In this document: piece after piece, positions 47,438-59,069 of the stretch | Layout of the letters: the number at the start of each line of letters is the position of its first letter | How positions within the stretch are numbered: the first letter of the stretch is position 1 | Origin: Gnetum montanum | Taxonomy: Eukaryota; Streptophyta; Gnetopsida; Gnetales; Gnetaceae | NCBI GenBank assembly: GCA_015680685.1 | Contig: MNCI01000921.1 | Span: 362,075-426,074, forward strand | Reading direction: 5' to 3' | DNA: 64,000 nt | The notes under the pieces: generated by a model | Databases searched by the model: none | Told to the model about the DNA's origin: nothing | The model's input: only the letters and a program-made list of their open reading frames with translations | Program-made: the position numbers and the translations under genes

Positions 47438-47442
47438 ATGAG
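47438..47442. repeat. Target site duplication of element D, left (ATGAG)
   Basis: ATGAG precedes the LTR start TGAAACACC. The right partner at 60745-60749 is GTGAG, with one transition. Confidence 0.65.
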
Positions 47443-49140
47443 TGAAACACCACTAATTTTGTCCTAACACTTTGAAATGAGAACAACCCAAAGCCTTTTT
47501 AGCTTTTGGGAGGCAAAAATTTGACTAAGGTATGGAGCTCATGCCCAACTTCTCAAGACAGCTTGCCCTCAGCATGAGTAACTCCAACAACTTCAAGATC
47601 AAGTAAAAAATGGTCCAAATCTGAGGGTGTGAGCCATCCTCAAGGGTCACTATTCTCTACTTCATTTTTAGCATTTGGGAGTTTATATTTCAGGTCAAAC
47701 TGTACAGATTTTCTCACTCACGCTGTGGTCACGCTGAGGTCATGCTAGTAGCTTGAGTACAGCGTGAGAAACATTGAGAGCCTCAAAACTGAGTCAAAAT
47801 GGTTTGATTTCAAAGGTTCAATTCATCTTTAGGGTTCATTGTTGACAACTTCAAGTCCCAACCTCCAGAATTCCAGATTTCAGGTCCAAAATTGCAAGTC
47901 TTTGTAGCTCACACTAGTAGCATGAGTCCAGCGTGAGCTACCAAAAGTGGTTTAAAACAAGGCATATCTGAGCTTAATTTTTGACTTGCAGATCACTCTC
48001 AAGGTCAACCATAGTTAAACAATTGCTATACTCAAGAAACAGGCTTGAAAGATCAAAATTTGATGTAAAATATGTCATTTTGAGCTCGCTCACACTGAGG
48101 TCACGTTGACAGCATGAGTGCAGTGTGAGTACTGATCACGCCTGGTTAAAAGCACACCAAACACACGTTGAGAACACACCAAGACAAAATCAACTCAGGT
48201 TGGAAGCTCTAATGAAATAGAGATACCTCAAATAGCCACAAAACCACTCAAATCGACATCCTCTAGCAGTCAATTTAGGGACCGAGAAGTTGTAAGTGAG
48301 CCAAAGTTAATCTCTCTTATTGTACATTATCATTTTCATTGTAAATTTTTACATTTTGTGAGTTGGTCAAGCTCTTACGCTCCAAATTGTATCTGCTTAT
48401 ATGGGTGTAAGCTACCTTTTGTAAGCCAACACATGTTGTAAGATACAGTGCATCCAGTCAAGAACGTAGCCCGCTTATGCACATCCAATTGACACATAGC
48501 TATCCATCTAACACCTGTCACATGATCTATTTTCCTCTCATTTCTCAACCATTGATTCATCTATGAGGTCCATATCCTAACCTAGCCAAATGTTATAAAT
48601 ACCCCATCCATTCACATAAACGAGGTTGGCAATTTTTGAAGGTTGACGGCTTAGGAAACATTGACTAGCAACTTTTGGACGCTCGGGCGCACCTGACTCC
48701 TAGCATCCAAGCACCTGCAAGCATATCACCCCAGTGCTTAGCACTTGACTTGCCATCCACATGCATAGCTATGCTTTGATTGGTGCCATTCATTCTAAGA
48801 AATACAATACAATTCATTTTTTCCTTCCATTATATTATTTACTCTATTTTAAATTCAATTTACACTTTGTTTACAATACCAGATCTGTACACGTTCTGTT
48901 TGCATTTCGTGCATCACTGTTTACATTTTGAACATCAGTTACGATAACCCCAGTGCAAGCCATAGCTTATGTTCAGGGAAGTCCTTGGTTGATTTTCATG
49001 CAGACCATCCAAGGCACTCTACCTTCATTTTCTTTTCTAGCTTGCCCTCACATGAAGGCAGGGTCAGCTGTGTCTGTCTGACAATCTTTCAGTGTTTATT
49101 TTTGCCTTCTAGCCTTACACCAATGATTTTGGTTAGTACA
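47443..49140 (+). repeat. Element D 5' LTR
   Basis: Pairs end to end with 59070-60744. TATA box TTATAAATACCCC is at 48593-48605. The first 700 bases consist of about three diverged units of 180-190 bases. Each holds an inverted motif of the form CTCACGCTG ... CAGCGTGAG (about 47715-47770, 47905-47940 and 48085-48130). The ORF at 48375-48560 is within the LTR and is not a gene. Confidence 0.92.
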
Positions 49141-49491
49141 GTAAATTAGTGCTAGAAGGAGGGTCAAACTTATTTACCATCTATCAAAATGTTGATCATG
49201 CTACCTATTCAAGCGCTGCACAGATCAAGTGTTGAAACTAAAGCCCAGCATGTTAAGCTAGCTTACACACACTCAGCTTGACTTACTTACACTAAGCCTA
49301 GTTACTCATGTTATCAGCTTACTCACGCTATTAGCTTGCTCATGCTGTCAGCTTACTCATGCTGTCAGCTTGCTCACGTTGTCAGCCCACTCACGTTGTT
49401 AGCTTGCTCATGCTCTTAGCTTGCTCACACCAGGTTTACCACCTAGTTTACACATGCTCAGCTCATCTAGCCTAGTTTATTCATGCTCACT
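49141..49491 (+). repeat. Element D leader with a minisatellite
   Basis: After the LTR comes GTAAATTAGTGCTAGAAGG, the expected place of the primer site; I cannot assign a tRNA. At about 49300-49440 units of 17-19 bases repeat (TCAGCTTGCTCACGCTG and variants). The unit contains the CTCACGCTG word that also makes up the LTR inverted motifs. Confidence 0.7.
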
Positions 49492-51700
49492 ATGGAATCT
49501 TCCCAGATCAACACAGTGACACTACCGATCTTTGACTTTGGGGCTAAGACCTCGAACCATGTGACTGAGACGAAACACATAACTATTATTGAACAAAGAA
49601 ACCCCCAAGGCCCTATGCACCAGTCACTTAGGCTATAGGGCAAAGGCCCTACTTATGCAATTCTCACACCAAAACAATACAACTTCATCTGTGTGAAAAT
49701 TCAAGCCAACCTGCCCATTGATCACATAGAAAGAGAAGTGAAGCGAAACTACGAGCTCATTTACAAAGGAGGTCATGAGTTCACTCCCTCAGCATTTGAT
49801 ATAATCCCCCTATCCAAACACCATCATCAATTTATATCTCAGCTTCTCATGGCAAGGAGTCAAGCCTTACAGCCACCTCCAATAGAGCCTTAGAGTGGAG
49901 ACAAATAAGATGACTTTGCAACCCAATCTAAGCATGGGGATTTGTACAATACCATTAGTCCCCACACCCATACAAACCCATTATTCCAACCTTTCCTAGA
50001 AGAAACTATGCTTCCTCCTTCATATGCAAACACTCGATCACCGGTTTCCTGACAAGAAGTACCTGCTTCCATTCCCACCTTTTCCATGTCCAACATTCAA
50101 TTTGATATGTCCACTTCTGTCATACCTCCGCAAGTGCAGTCCCGAAAACCCCCTCCTCAAACTAATGTAGGATCAATCTTCCGACCTTAGGTAATTGGGA
50201 TGCCATCTTTCATACCAACTTCCACGTCCACCCATTACATACCACAAGTGCAAACCCATGGAGCACCATTGATTACTTTAGCCCAACACGTTTAGGATGT
50301 CACCTCACAACCTATGGTTGGGTAGTGGGTTTTACCAACTTTTCAACAACACAAACCAACTCACTACAACGTACCACACCCTACAATCCCATCTCTAAAT
50401 GTTGCTCCACCACAACAATAGACAGTCTAACAATCTCCCTTTCCACAAACAATGCAACAATCAAATTATTATCAATCACAATCCACTCAACTCACCAATT
50501 TGCCTACCACCCAAGAGTGGGTAGACACAAAGAAAATGATGCACTTGTTAACTGAGGAAGTAAAGCACCTTAAAACTGTGAATACTGAGGAAGTCAAGGT
50601 GTTGGACTTCTACCAAGATGATCCAATCAACCCTTCAATTCCACTGTTAACCTTACCAAAGGGAATCTCATTACCCTAGTTAACCAAGTACAATGGAGAG
50701 GGAGATCGAAACTCACACCTAGTAACATTTTGACTAGAATTTCTATTTCTTCAAGCCTGGCCCCATGTAATTCTACGTGTGTTTGCTATGTCCTTAATGG
50801 AAAAAGCTTTAGACTGGTACCAAGCTTTACCTCATAACTCCATATCCTCTCTAGAAGATTTGTTACATTAGTTTGTCACCCATTTTAAATATAATCTAAA
50901 GCTTGAAGCCACATTGGATAGCTTGATTCTGATCAAACAAGTGTTGTTAGAGCCGATACAAAAATTTATCCAAAGGTGGAGTGTAGCCCTAAATGAACTT
51001 CACAAGTCCATCCCTGAAACATACCTGCTTACCATCCTTAAGGTGACCATGAATGACTTTATTAAATCAAAACTTTATTATTTGAGTGTCCGTACTTTGA
51101 GCCAAGCATTTGTGCAAATTAAGACCATAGAAGAGGTAGCGTAAAGAAGTAACGACCAAGCCTACTCGACCTTTAGGAGCCAACATACAAGGAAAGATAA
51201 GGATAAATCCAAAATGATAGTAGCGGTGGTGGTAGAGATAGCCCAACCTAATGATCCAGGATAGAAAGGAAAACAACCCGCTACTCCAACTACCCGTGAA
51301 AGAACCACACCAATGCTTACACCCAAATCTTCCTCAAACAAAAACACCAACATGGGTCACACTCATACATTCGAATGAAAGGATCCCACCCAATATACAC
51401 CCTTGCCTATGAAGCCTTCACAATTTTTAAATCAACTTCTAAAGGTCAGGTTAATCAAGCATAAACAAATGTCTTTTGTGGCATCTCAAAAACATGATCG
51501 ATTCTGTGAGCTGTCTAAGAACCCAGCTTTAGCAATAGCTAATGAGCCCCCCATTCCAAGAGATATTGAATAGGTTTTATTAATATCACCAATGGTGTGG
51601 GCATGGAACTAACTACTACTTCACCTGAAAACAGGATATATAGTGCATGACTGATAGGGGTGAAATAGTATTTGATGAGGAAAACCTAGTAAGGCCCCAA
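49492..51700 (+). pseudogene. Element D gag (Tat/Ogre type)
   Basis: The ATG at 49492 begins MESSQINTVTLPIFDFGAKT. The N part (to about 49890) reads IQANLPIDHIEREVKRNYEL. A Pro/Gln/Ser-rich linker follows. The Retrotrans_gag core is at about 50690-51140: KYNGEGDRNSHLVTF, then MEKALDWYQALPHNSISSLE, LKLEATLDSLILIKQ and IQRWSVALNELHKSIPE. The C part has QYTPLPMKPSQFLNQLLK near 51390, a Tat/Ogre signature. Only scattered stops interrupt, most at Gln codons, and the pieces 49693-49893, 50452-50679 and 50914-51144 share the start frame. It would form particles for RNA and cDNA. No clear zinc knuckle remains. Confidence 0.85.
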
Positions 51701-51959
51701 AACCAACCCATGGGAGTCTACAAGGACCCTCTCAATACTAATGATGCACCATATGTGATTAACACTATCCATGTGGAGAATGGATAGGGCATCTTGTGAA
51801 AACCTTTTGTGATCCATAGGCCCTCTGAAAATGCACCTACCTCAACACCTCCTCAAACTCCTTTCATCATATGCACGTTCCTCGCATCACAAAAACCATT
51901 CATCATTCACGTACACCCTTCTATTGCAACAACAACCACACCATCAGAAAACTGACCCA

Positions 51960-53254
51960 CTCCCTTCATGATCCGGGTGCCAAAACACCTTGACATGCAA
52001 CCTCCTACCATTCCCCTATGACCTCTGCGAGAATGTCTTGCTGACAAGCTGACAAGAGAGCACCTAGAAAGAGAACATCATGAGCATAAATTAGGACCAC
52101 CGAAGCCCATACTGCTAAATGTTGTTCCTATGGTTCCATCCACGAGTGAGCCTAGCACAAGTCATCAAGACTAGAATATCGACACTCACAGGGTCCCAAA
52201 CTTAACATCCTTAGTTACCAACGCAAAAATCCCTCCACAAGAGATACGAATGCTGGGTCAAATGGACCAAGTCTCCACAAACAAGAGTGCCCCAAATGGT
52301 AAAGATCTAGTGAGTGCATTGACCCAAGTCACGTAGGCTTTGAAACAAACAAATACTTCCTTAAGCCTGTATGATCTGGTAATGACCTCAATGATACATC
52401 GAGAAGCTCTCATATGTATGTTGACCTCAATTCCTATTAGTGAGGACCTTCCTGTAGATGAGCCTTCCATTTATGCAGTATTGTCCCCACAACCTCAAGA
52501 ATCAAGGATCACATCCCTAGAGTTTCATGCAAATGACATTAAGCAAGATGAGAAAATAGGAGAGGTCACTACACCCCCAATATTCATAATGATACAAGTC
52601 AGCCATTTCAAGATATGTAGGGTGCATGTCCATGATGGTGCAACAACGAACATAATACCCTTTCCTGTCATCGAGAAACTAGGGCTTACAGAGAAAATAC
52701 AGCCCACAACAACTTCTTTCTTAAAATCCTTCAGTGGTTCCCGTGTCATGGTGAAAGGTATGGTTACCTTGGATTTCATAGCAGGGGACCAGTTCCCCAC
52801 ATCAACTAAATTTTTAGTGGTTGAGGAAATGTCAGGGTTTAATCTGATTCTAGGACATCCTTGGCTAACTCAACTTAAAGACATATCCTCACCAATCCAT
52901 CAAGAGATCCACCTACCTTATGAGGGTGATGAGATCATCATACATGGGGATACGACAACATCACTTGCTTCCTCACACTCGGGAATGGATCAAGGGTTAA
53001 AAATTGAATTCTCAAAGCCTAAACAAGGAACCATGAGCATACTTCAAGACATGAACCCAACGTTAACTCATGATCCTACTAAAATTGAGGAAGCACTGGA
53101 CAACAAAGACATAGGAGCCATTCCCAATGACATCTCTTGGTCAAAATTACCCTTTGACATCACCAGTGAAGGGGAAGGTGAGTATAAGATCGTGCCTACA
53201 TGCCCTACCACTCACATCAAACTACGAAGGATCAAAAAGCAACTCAATGGTTAG
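51960..53254 (+). pseudogene. Element D retropepsin-like protease, last 304 codons open
   Basis: 52340-53254 is uninterrupted. The catalytic region is VHDGATTNIIPFPVIEKLG near 52630, with D-G-A in the active-site loop, common in Tat-lineage proteases. Next come SFSGSRVMVKGMVTLDF, a second-strand block FLVVEEMSGFNLILGHPWLT near 52815-52870 (the ILGxPWL motif), and SSPIHQEIHLPYEGDEI. The upstream part (51960-52339) is the same frame with stops. This frame is shifted by one relative to gag, from decay or a frameshift site; I cannot tell. The ORF ends at a stop at 53252, where pol would normally continue. Confidence 0.85.
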
Positions 53255-53259
53255 GGCGA

Positions 53260-53530
53260 ACTACCCCCAAGCGTCCGAAATGATGTTAAACTACCAACCA
53301 TCTAGTACAATGTTAAACTGCTAGCGAACGTCCACAATGATGTTAAACTAGCCATGGTCAAAAATGGCCAGTTCCTTTTAAAGCTCCCTAAAACTATTAT
53401 TGCTTTCGGCCCCCTATGGCCTAAAACTGGTGATCCTTCTTTCTTCAACATAGATGTGACAATCCATCATGACTTTAAACTGATGTACACAACCAGAAAT
53501 GGCTTTAAACTAGATCCAGCAAGTTACAAA
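53260..53530 (+). repeat. Minisatellite with TTAAACTA words, left of the antisense gene
   Basis: Diverged units of about 35-45 bases carry (A)TGATGTTAAACTA(C/G)C or a variant, at 53279, 53309, 53337, 53415, 53468 and 53503. The 23-base word at 53330-53352 matches 57728-57750 at 21 positions in the same orientation. Confidence 0.65.
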
Positions 53531-53861
53531 TGTACAAACTCTCATTACGTTACATTAAATTTTCATTTACAAGTTACAAGTTACAATTTCGATTCATGTC
53601 TTCCCATTACTTTCCTTTTTTACAAATATTTGATTTACATTTTGTTCTCTCATCTTACATTCAGCTACACGCATATCTTCATGATAATACTTGAGAAAAC
53701 ATATAAAAATAAAAAAAAATACTGAACGTCAATATGGTAATAAAATTCCAACACATAATGCCATGATTAGATTCATATTATTACATTTCTCCATCATATA
53801 TTTCCATCAAACATAGAAAAATCCAAAACATTTAGTAGCTAAAGCCCAATTAACAGTAAGC

Positions 53862-56800
53862 TCATGGAGGGGGTTGGTTCCCAAGATCCTCTTCATCATC
53901 TACTCTTGCCCCACTAGGGCTAGCTCCATCATTAACATGTCCCTATAATAGAACAAAAAATAAAAAAACAAGTAAGAGTAGTAAAGCAAATCATGAATAC
54001 AAAACTAAGAAAAATAGTAACACTAACAATAAAAATAATAAAACTATACAAAAATAAGTGCCATAATAAAACACTCACAAGTGAGGAGGGCCTTAAGCTA
54101 GCCTCCAAACACTGTAGAATCTCCTCCTTAGGCACATTTGCCCAATCCTCCTCTAAGCCAAGATCAATACCAACCAAGATTTTACCCTTGTCCACTGAGG
54201 TCCAACTAGAGCACTCAAGAGAGAACATGCCTATTGAAGCCTCCTCGAAAGTGGTGGTAATTGTTCTCTCAGGAGATCCATCCACCTCGATGCACTCGGC
54301 AAACCTATCGTAAGCTGGATGCAAGCCTAGCCCATCAATGAACATTTTCATCTGGCAATGTTCAACTGACTCTTCCTTTAACCATTTCTTGTACTAATGC
54401 TTGTGATCCTTTTGGTCTTGACCCAACTTTCGTACTTTAGTAGCAAAGGATTTCCAATCGTGACATTTCCTGTTCAACAAATCCATCTGTGCCCTTTTTT
54501 CGACTAAATCCCATGTTGCCTGCACTTTGCTGTTCAAAACTGTCTAGTAATGCGCATAGGTGATCTTAGATGTGCGCCAGGTGCTATCACAAGATAGCCT
54601 AGCAGTAGCAAAATCATAACGAGATTGGAGATCCCTCTTCTCCTCTCTCTCCTTTGCTAGTGCTTCCTTCAATGAGTGCACCTCGTCCCATAGATACTCA
54701 ACTGAACACCTACAAGTCCAAAGCCACCTAGCGTTCTATACGACGCAACTGGAAACTGCATCGTAAACCTTTCTAGGGACTTACTCAATATTCCTTGGCA
54801 ATTCAGGGAGGGTAGCAATATGAGTAGTCTTAAAAGGATCCCATTGAAGCTTGGCGCCTGCAGGTGTAAGTACTGTACACATGAATTAGTTATAATCAAA
54901 AAAATGAACACAAAGAAACACAATAAACCCAGACACTTAGCATAATACATAATAGACATATACCTAGTTCTAGATGAGCTTGTTGTAGGCGAGTGACCAC
55001 ATCATTAACAATGCCTGTGACAAAGTACACTTTACTAGGCATCTCAGGCCATGGCCTTAGCTAGTCAGTGGAGGTGGGACAAGCATGGGAGGTCATCTCA
55101 ATTGAGGCCTGTGACCTTGACACCTCCGCCTATGATGTATGTGCCTCAGAAATCTCAGCATCTACCTCTGATGCTAGGAAAAATCAAGATAATCAAAAAC
55201 AACACATAAAAATTAAAGCATACAAAAATATGGATTGAGCTAAAAGGAACATACCAAAAATCCCTTTGCTGGTCAGCTTGGGCAAATCACCAAGTTGCAA
55301 AGATCCATCGAAGATACCTCTCTCATCGCTTGAATGCTTAAGTGCATCCAATGCCTCCGCAAGCTTCATCCCCATGATGCTTGTTACATCTTCCTCTTGC
55401 GAGACAGGAGGTTTCTTGATTGCTTCTTCTCCCTCTTTTTCTTCTTTCCCTAGCCCTATGACGACCACTTCTCATTCAACCATCGGGGCCACGGCTTCTC
55501 TCTCCCTCTCAGGACTTTCCTTTGATAACACTAGAATCCTAGTGTTAGTATGACATAGCATATACGTACGTTTAACAAACATATATACTGAAACACAAAA
55601 AAAGAAAAAAAACATACATAATAATAAAATAAAAACACTTATCCTCCACTGGCAATACAAATCAGATCCTCTTCACTCTTGGTGGTCTCACCTCTAAGGC
55701 AGGCCCCCTTGGGCGTTCATTTATTTTTACCTTCACCCTGGATCTCCTGACGGTCTCATGAATCAAACATTCAGCCCCTTTAACAAGTGTGTGCAATATA
55801 GGCAGTTCCCCAAGCTATCACGGGAATGATGGGAATGACTAGCTGCACCTCCAATAGTAATAGACACTGATTCTTCAATGCCTTCGGGTGGGTCCTGAGA
55901 TCTAGTGGTGCTAAATAAATGGCAAATCCAGGGGTGGGATAGTTGTGAACAATCCCTCAAAATATAACGATTATCATCATAAACTACTAGGAACTCAGCA
56001 AACCTACATAGGTACCCTGTGAAGAAGGTGAATGTGAAGTGGGATTTGGCAGTGATGTTTGAGTGTAACCTAACGATTTCTCCATGAAAGCCAGACCCAA
56101 GAAATTGTGCCCAGTTATAATGCACGTCCATCTCTAAGACTGCACGTATGACACATGCAGACTTGATCCCAAGGTTTCTTCCTTGAGAAAGAGATTTAGG
56201 AAATGCCCATGCTCGAAATAGAGGGTACAAGAAGTCCACCTCCATTGATCGAGTATCATCTTGCATGGCAAAACCTTTGGGACCCCGAGACACACCTAAC
56301 CAATCTTCAAGTTCCTTTATGATTTGGCTTTCTTTAGTCGCTTTATCTACTGCCACTTTGGCACCATCCATAGGCACGCCAAAGAGATCAAAAAGGAACT
56401 TAGTAGTCAAGTGGAAAGACACCTTGACTCCTCGAACCCACGTAGTGAAATGAGAAGCATCATTGCTAAAAGAATCAACAATGGTAATCATTTTAGTAGC
56501 TAGGATGTTAGGGGTCAGAGTAGTGAACAAGTCCATCAAACTCACATGGGTAAGATGACTAATGACCAACTCAGAGGCCTTCATCTACAACCATTGTTGT
56601 GCTATTCTGTCTCTTCATATTTCATGAAAATAGTGGCCTCAGTACACCCTGATACAATGGTAACTTCATCAAAAGAGATAGCCGCTGTAGAAAAAACATA
56701 GAGTGAAAGGTTAGAAACATAGTACATGATGATGCAACAAAAATAAAATGGAGTCTAGAATGTGATCATTTACCATCAGTAAATGGCGTAGGCACATTAC

Positions 56801-57555
56801 TTGTAGGATCAATTCTCTGAGGAAAAATTGGTCCATTAGAGGACCAATCCTGATGCAACCAACCACGAACTTGACAATGTTCAAAAGCCCTTGAAAATTG
56901 CCTATGGTAGTCAACAATAGCCACTTTTGTCTGGTCCAGTACTGTAGCACGAAGAATGAGGCCCACCATGAATGCCTCCAACGCTCTGCGTGCTCAGGAA
57001 AGCCCACCATCATTATCATTCATCCCATTCTCATTAAAATGAGGCCTGCATAGAAAAGGGATATTTATGCATAAACAACGATATAATTTTAAAGTAATCA
57101 AAAATTAAGAAAAGCACAAAAGAGCATACCTGTCCACTCTATACACTGTCCCAAGTGGGCTCTGGAATAGAGTGTGCACAGGAAAGGCTAGAAAAAGTGT
57201 GTTGCTACTGTTATAATGACTACAAGTAGGCAACTCCCACACACGAGTCAAGGGACAAGTAGATCTAGGACCCTTGGGAGGGCCTCCCTCAACTGTAAAA
57301 AGTCCCTCATCTATGTCAGTAATGAAAGCAAGCATGTCTTGTCTAGATCTAGGCAACATGGTTTCAATGATATCATGAGGCAACTACTCACTTAAATAAG
57401 ACCATATAACTACACTAAAATTTTTCAAGATGAATGACAAAAATGAACCAACACCAGGATGGAACCATATCACATGAGGCCCAATACGCATGTCATAAGG
57501 AGGTATATCTAGTCCAAAAGTGCCAAACCAAGCAAGTACACCATAGTCCTGGCAT
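53862..57555 (-). pseudogene. Antisense seven-exon gene of element D: FCP1-like domain, plant-mobile-domain-like region, coiled coil
   Basis: Proposed exons on the minus strand: about 57555-57130, 57045-56774, 56684 to about 55640, about 55527-55255, 55173-54964, 54857-54079 and 53942-53862. Donors GT and acceptors AG are seen for five of six junctions with phase kept (2, 1, 1, 1, 0); the third intron's donor is unclear. Exons 1-2 resemble an FCP1/NIF-type HAD phosphatase (FHPGVGSFLSF, NFSVVIWS, then PLTRVWEL, YNSSNTLFLAFPVHTLFQSP). Exon 3 holds a mobile-domain-like part (FTTWVRGVKVSFHLTTKFLF, FGVPMDG) and a basic tail. Exon 6 is a coiled coil (LKEALAKEREEKRDLQSRYD). Exon 7 ends GASPSGARVDDEEDLG ... 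stop. A few stops and one frameshift (near 56640) indicate decay. The catalytic DxDxT and DDSP aspartates are missing. Confidence 0.72.
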
Positions 57556-57930
57556 CATGACCTAAAACTGATACCATAGAATGGTCCTGGCATCACGACC
57601 TAAAACTAATACCATAGAACAATCCTAGGGCTATGACTTAAAACTGGCAACACAGAGTGTCCTAGAGTCATAAAAATAAACCAACACCATAGAGCTCTAT
57701 TTGGCATGATACTAAACTACCACATTTGTCCACCATGATGTAAAACTAGCACCTAGAGTCCACTAAGACTATAAAATAGTTTGCCTCTTCACAATCTGCT
57801 ACAACTATAAACTAGCAATGCACCATCCACTACAACGCTAAACTGGCATCATCCAAAGGGTTATGACATGAAACTAACCCGCAATAGTCCACTAAGACTA
57901 AACAGGCAACATCATCGATAACTAGGAAAT
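57530..57930 (+). repeat. Minisatellite with TAAAACTR words, right of the antisense gene
   Basis: About ten diverged units of about 37 bases (CCTGGCATCATGACC then TAAAACTGATACCATAGA, and variants). It shares its core word with the repeat at 53260-53530, in the same orientation. Confidence 0.72.
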
Positions 57931-59056
57931 ACTTGAAAAGATATGTTGTTACAATTGGTTGTACGTGTCCCACAAAGACCTGCTGCATAATTTGTCCCAC
58001 AGACCTAGATGAAGTTGATGCTGTTCATGATTCTGTCTGCCTTGAAATTGCACATGGTGGCTCCACGTCCGTGGTTGTGTTCAAGTTTAAAGTGCTTAGT
58101 TAACTGAATCATTTGTTATTTCTTATCTTCTTAGATTTGTGTTTGCAAGATGACACACTTGAGGCGTTCATGCACAAATGCACTTCATCATGATAACAAG
58201 GTATCACATTCTTCCTAACGCCCACAACTAGGTTAATCAATCCATTCATAAGTACATTTCCCATTTCTGATACATTCTCTATTCCCCATCATGTTCCCCT
58301 TATCCTATTCAATTACACCCCCTTGATACACATCCCAAAACTCTTGATACAGTATTGAACATTGTGTTTCTCTAAGCAGTTGCAACGCAAAACACAATAC
58401 ACGGTACATGATACAAATGCAAACGCATGAGCACGAGGATAGCACTGAAAGCAAGCTCTTCCAAAAAGAACAAAAAAAATAAGAAAAAAATAAAAACAAA
58501 CAAAAAATAATAAAAATATCAAAGAGAAAAATGCATGGAAAAGGTCTTCATAACCCCATTGACATCATAGACCAAAGACCTTCGGCTCTTCTCATACAAG
58601 CCCTAGGCGGGAAGGCAATCATCTTAGAAAAATAGTTACACTCATGTCTCAAATGATCATGTGGCACATCATCACATGGCTTTGGATATTTACAATAGGC
58701 TCCTATAAACACTCTACAAGAGTCCCATTTCTCCAAAGAACACACTTCCTATGTCTTGGTTCCGAGTCTGCTGAAAATCAGCTACTGACAAGAACTAGAG
58801 ATCTGGCTTGTTCATGTGAGAGCATTCCTCTTCCACAATTCCAACAGAAATTATAACCCTTGATCAACTCTTGATTTCCCCAGTTACAACTAATCCCCTT
58901 GCATCATGAACTACACTTCCCCAATCCAATGTACTTTTGAACATCGTGCGATGATGTCCAACCAAGGGCCAACGGAAAATGCTTGGTACTTGTTTGGTCG
59001 TGGTGTTTTGTACTTATTTGTTGACGCCTCTTGGGGGGATTCCTCTAGATGTCAAC
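57931..59056 (+). other. Element D 3' untranslated region, no pol
   Basis: No RT, RNase H or integrase motif on either strand. An A-rich stretch (58465-58530) lies in the middle. The small ORFs at 58305-58856 and 58906-59094 have no recognisable motif. Confidence 0.6.
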
Positions 59057-59069
59057 AAAGAGGGGCCAA
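59057..59069 (+). promoter_or_regulatory. Element D polypurine tract
   Basis: AAAGAGGGGCCAA directly precedes the LTR start TGAAACACC at 59070. Confidence 0.7.

Noticed and set aside
49300-49440. CRISPR-like array
   Set aside because: The units are head-to-tail with no spacers, in plant retrotransposon leader sequence: a minisatellite.
53990-54313. + strand ORF of 106 codons opposite the antisense gene
   Set aside because: It is the shadow of exon 6, whose coiled coil and splice sites are on the minus strand.
56990-57555. A working phosphatase encoded by element D
   Set aside because: The catalytic aspartates of the DxDxT and DDSP motifs are not present and stops occur, so only a domain remnant is claimed.
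59005-59065. Stem-loop formed by TGTTGAC and GTCAACA before the element D 3' LTR
   Set aside because: The seven-base arms are real, but the adjacent CCTCTT/AAGAGG pair is in the wrong order to extend the stem, and the loop is long; probably chance beside a polypurine tract.
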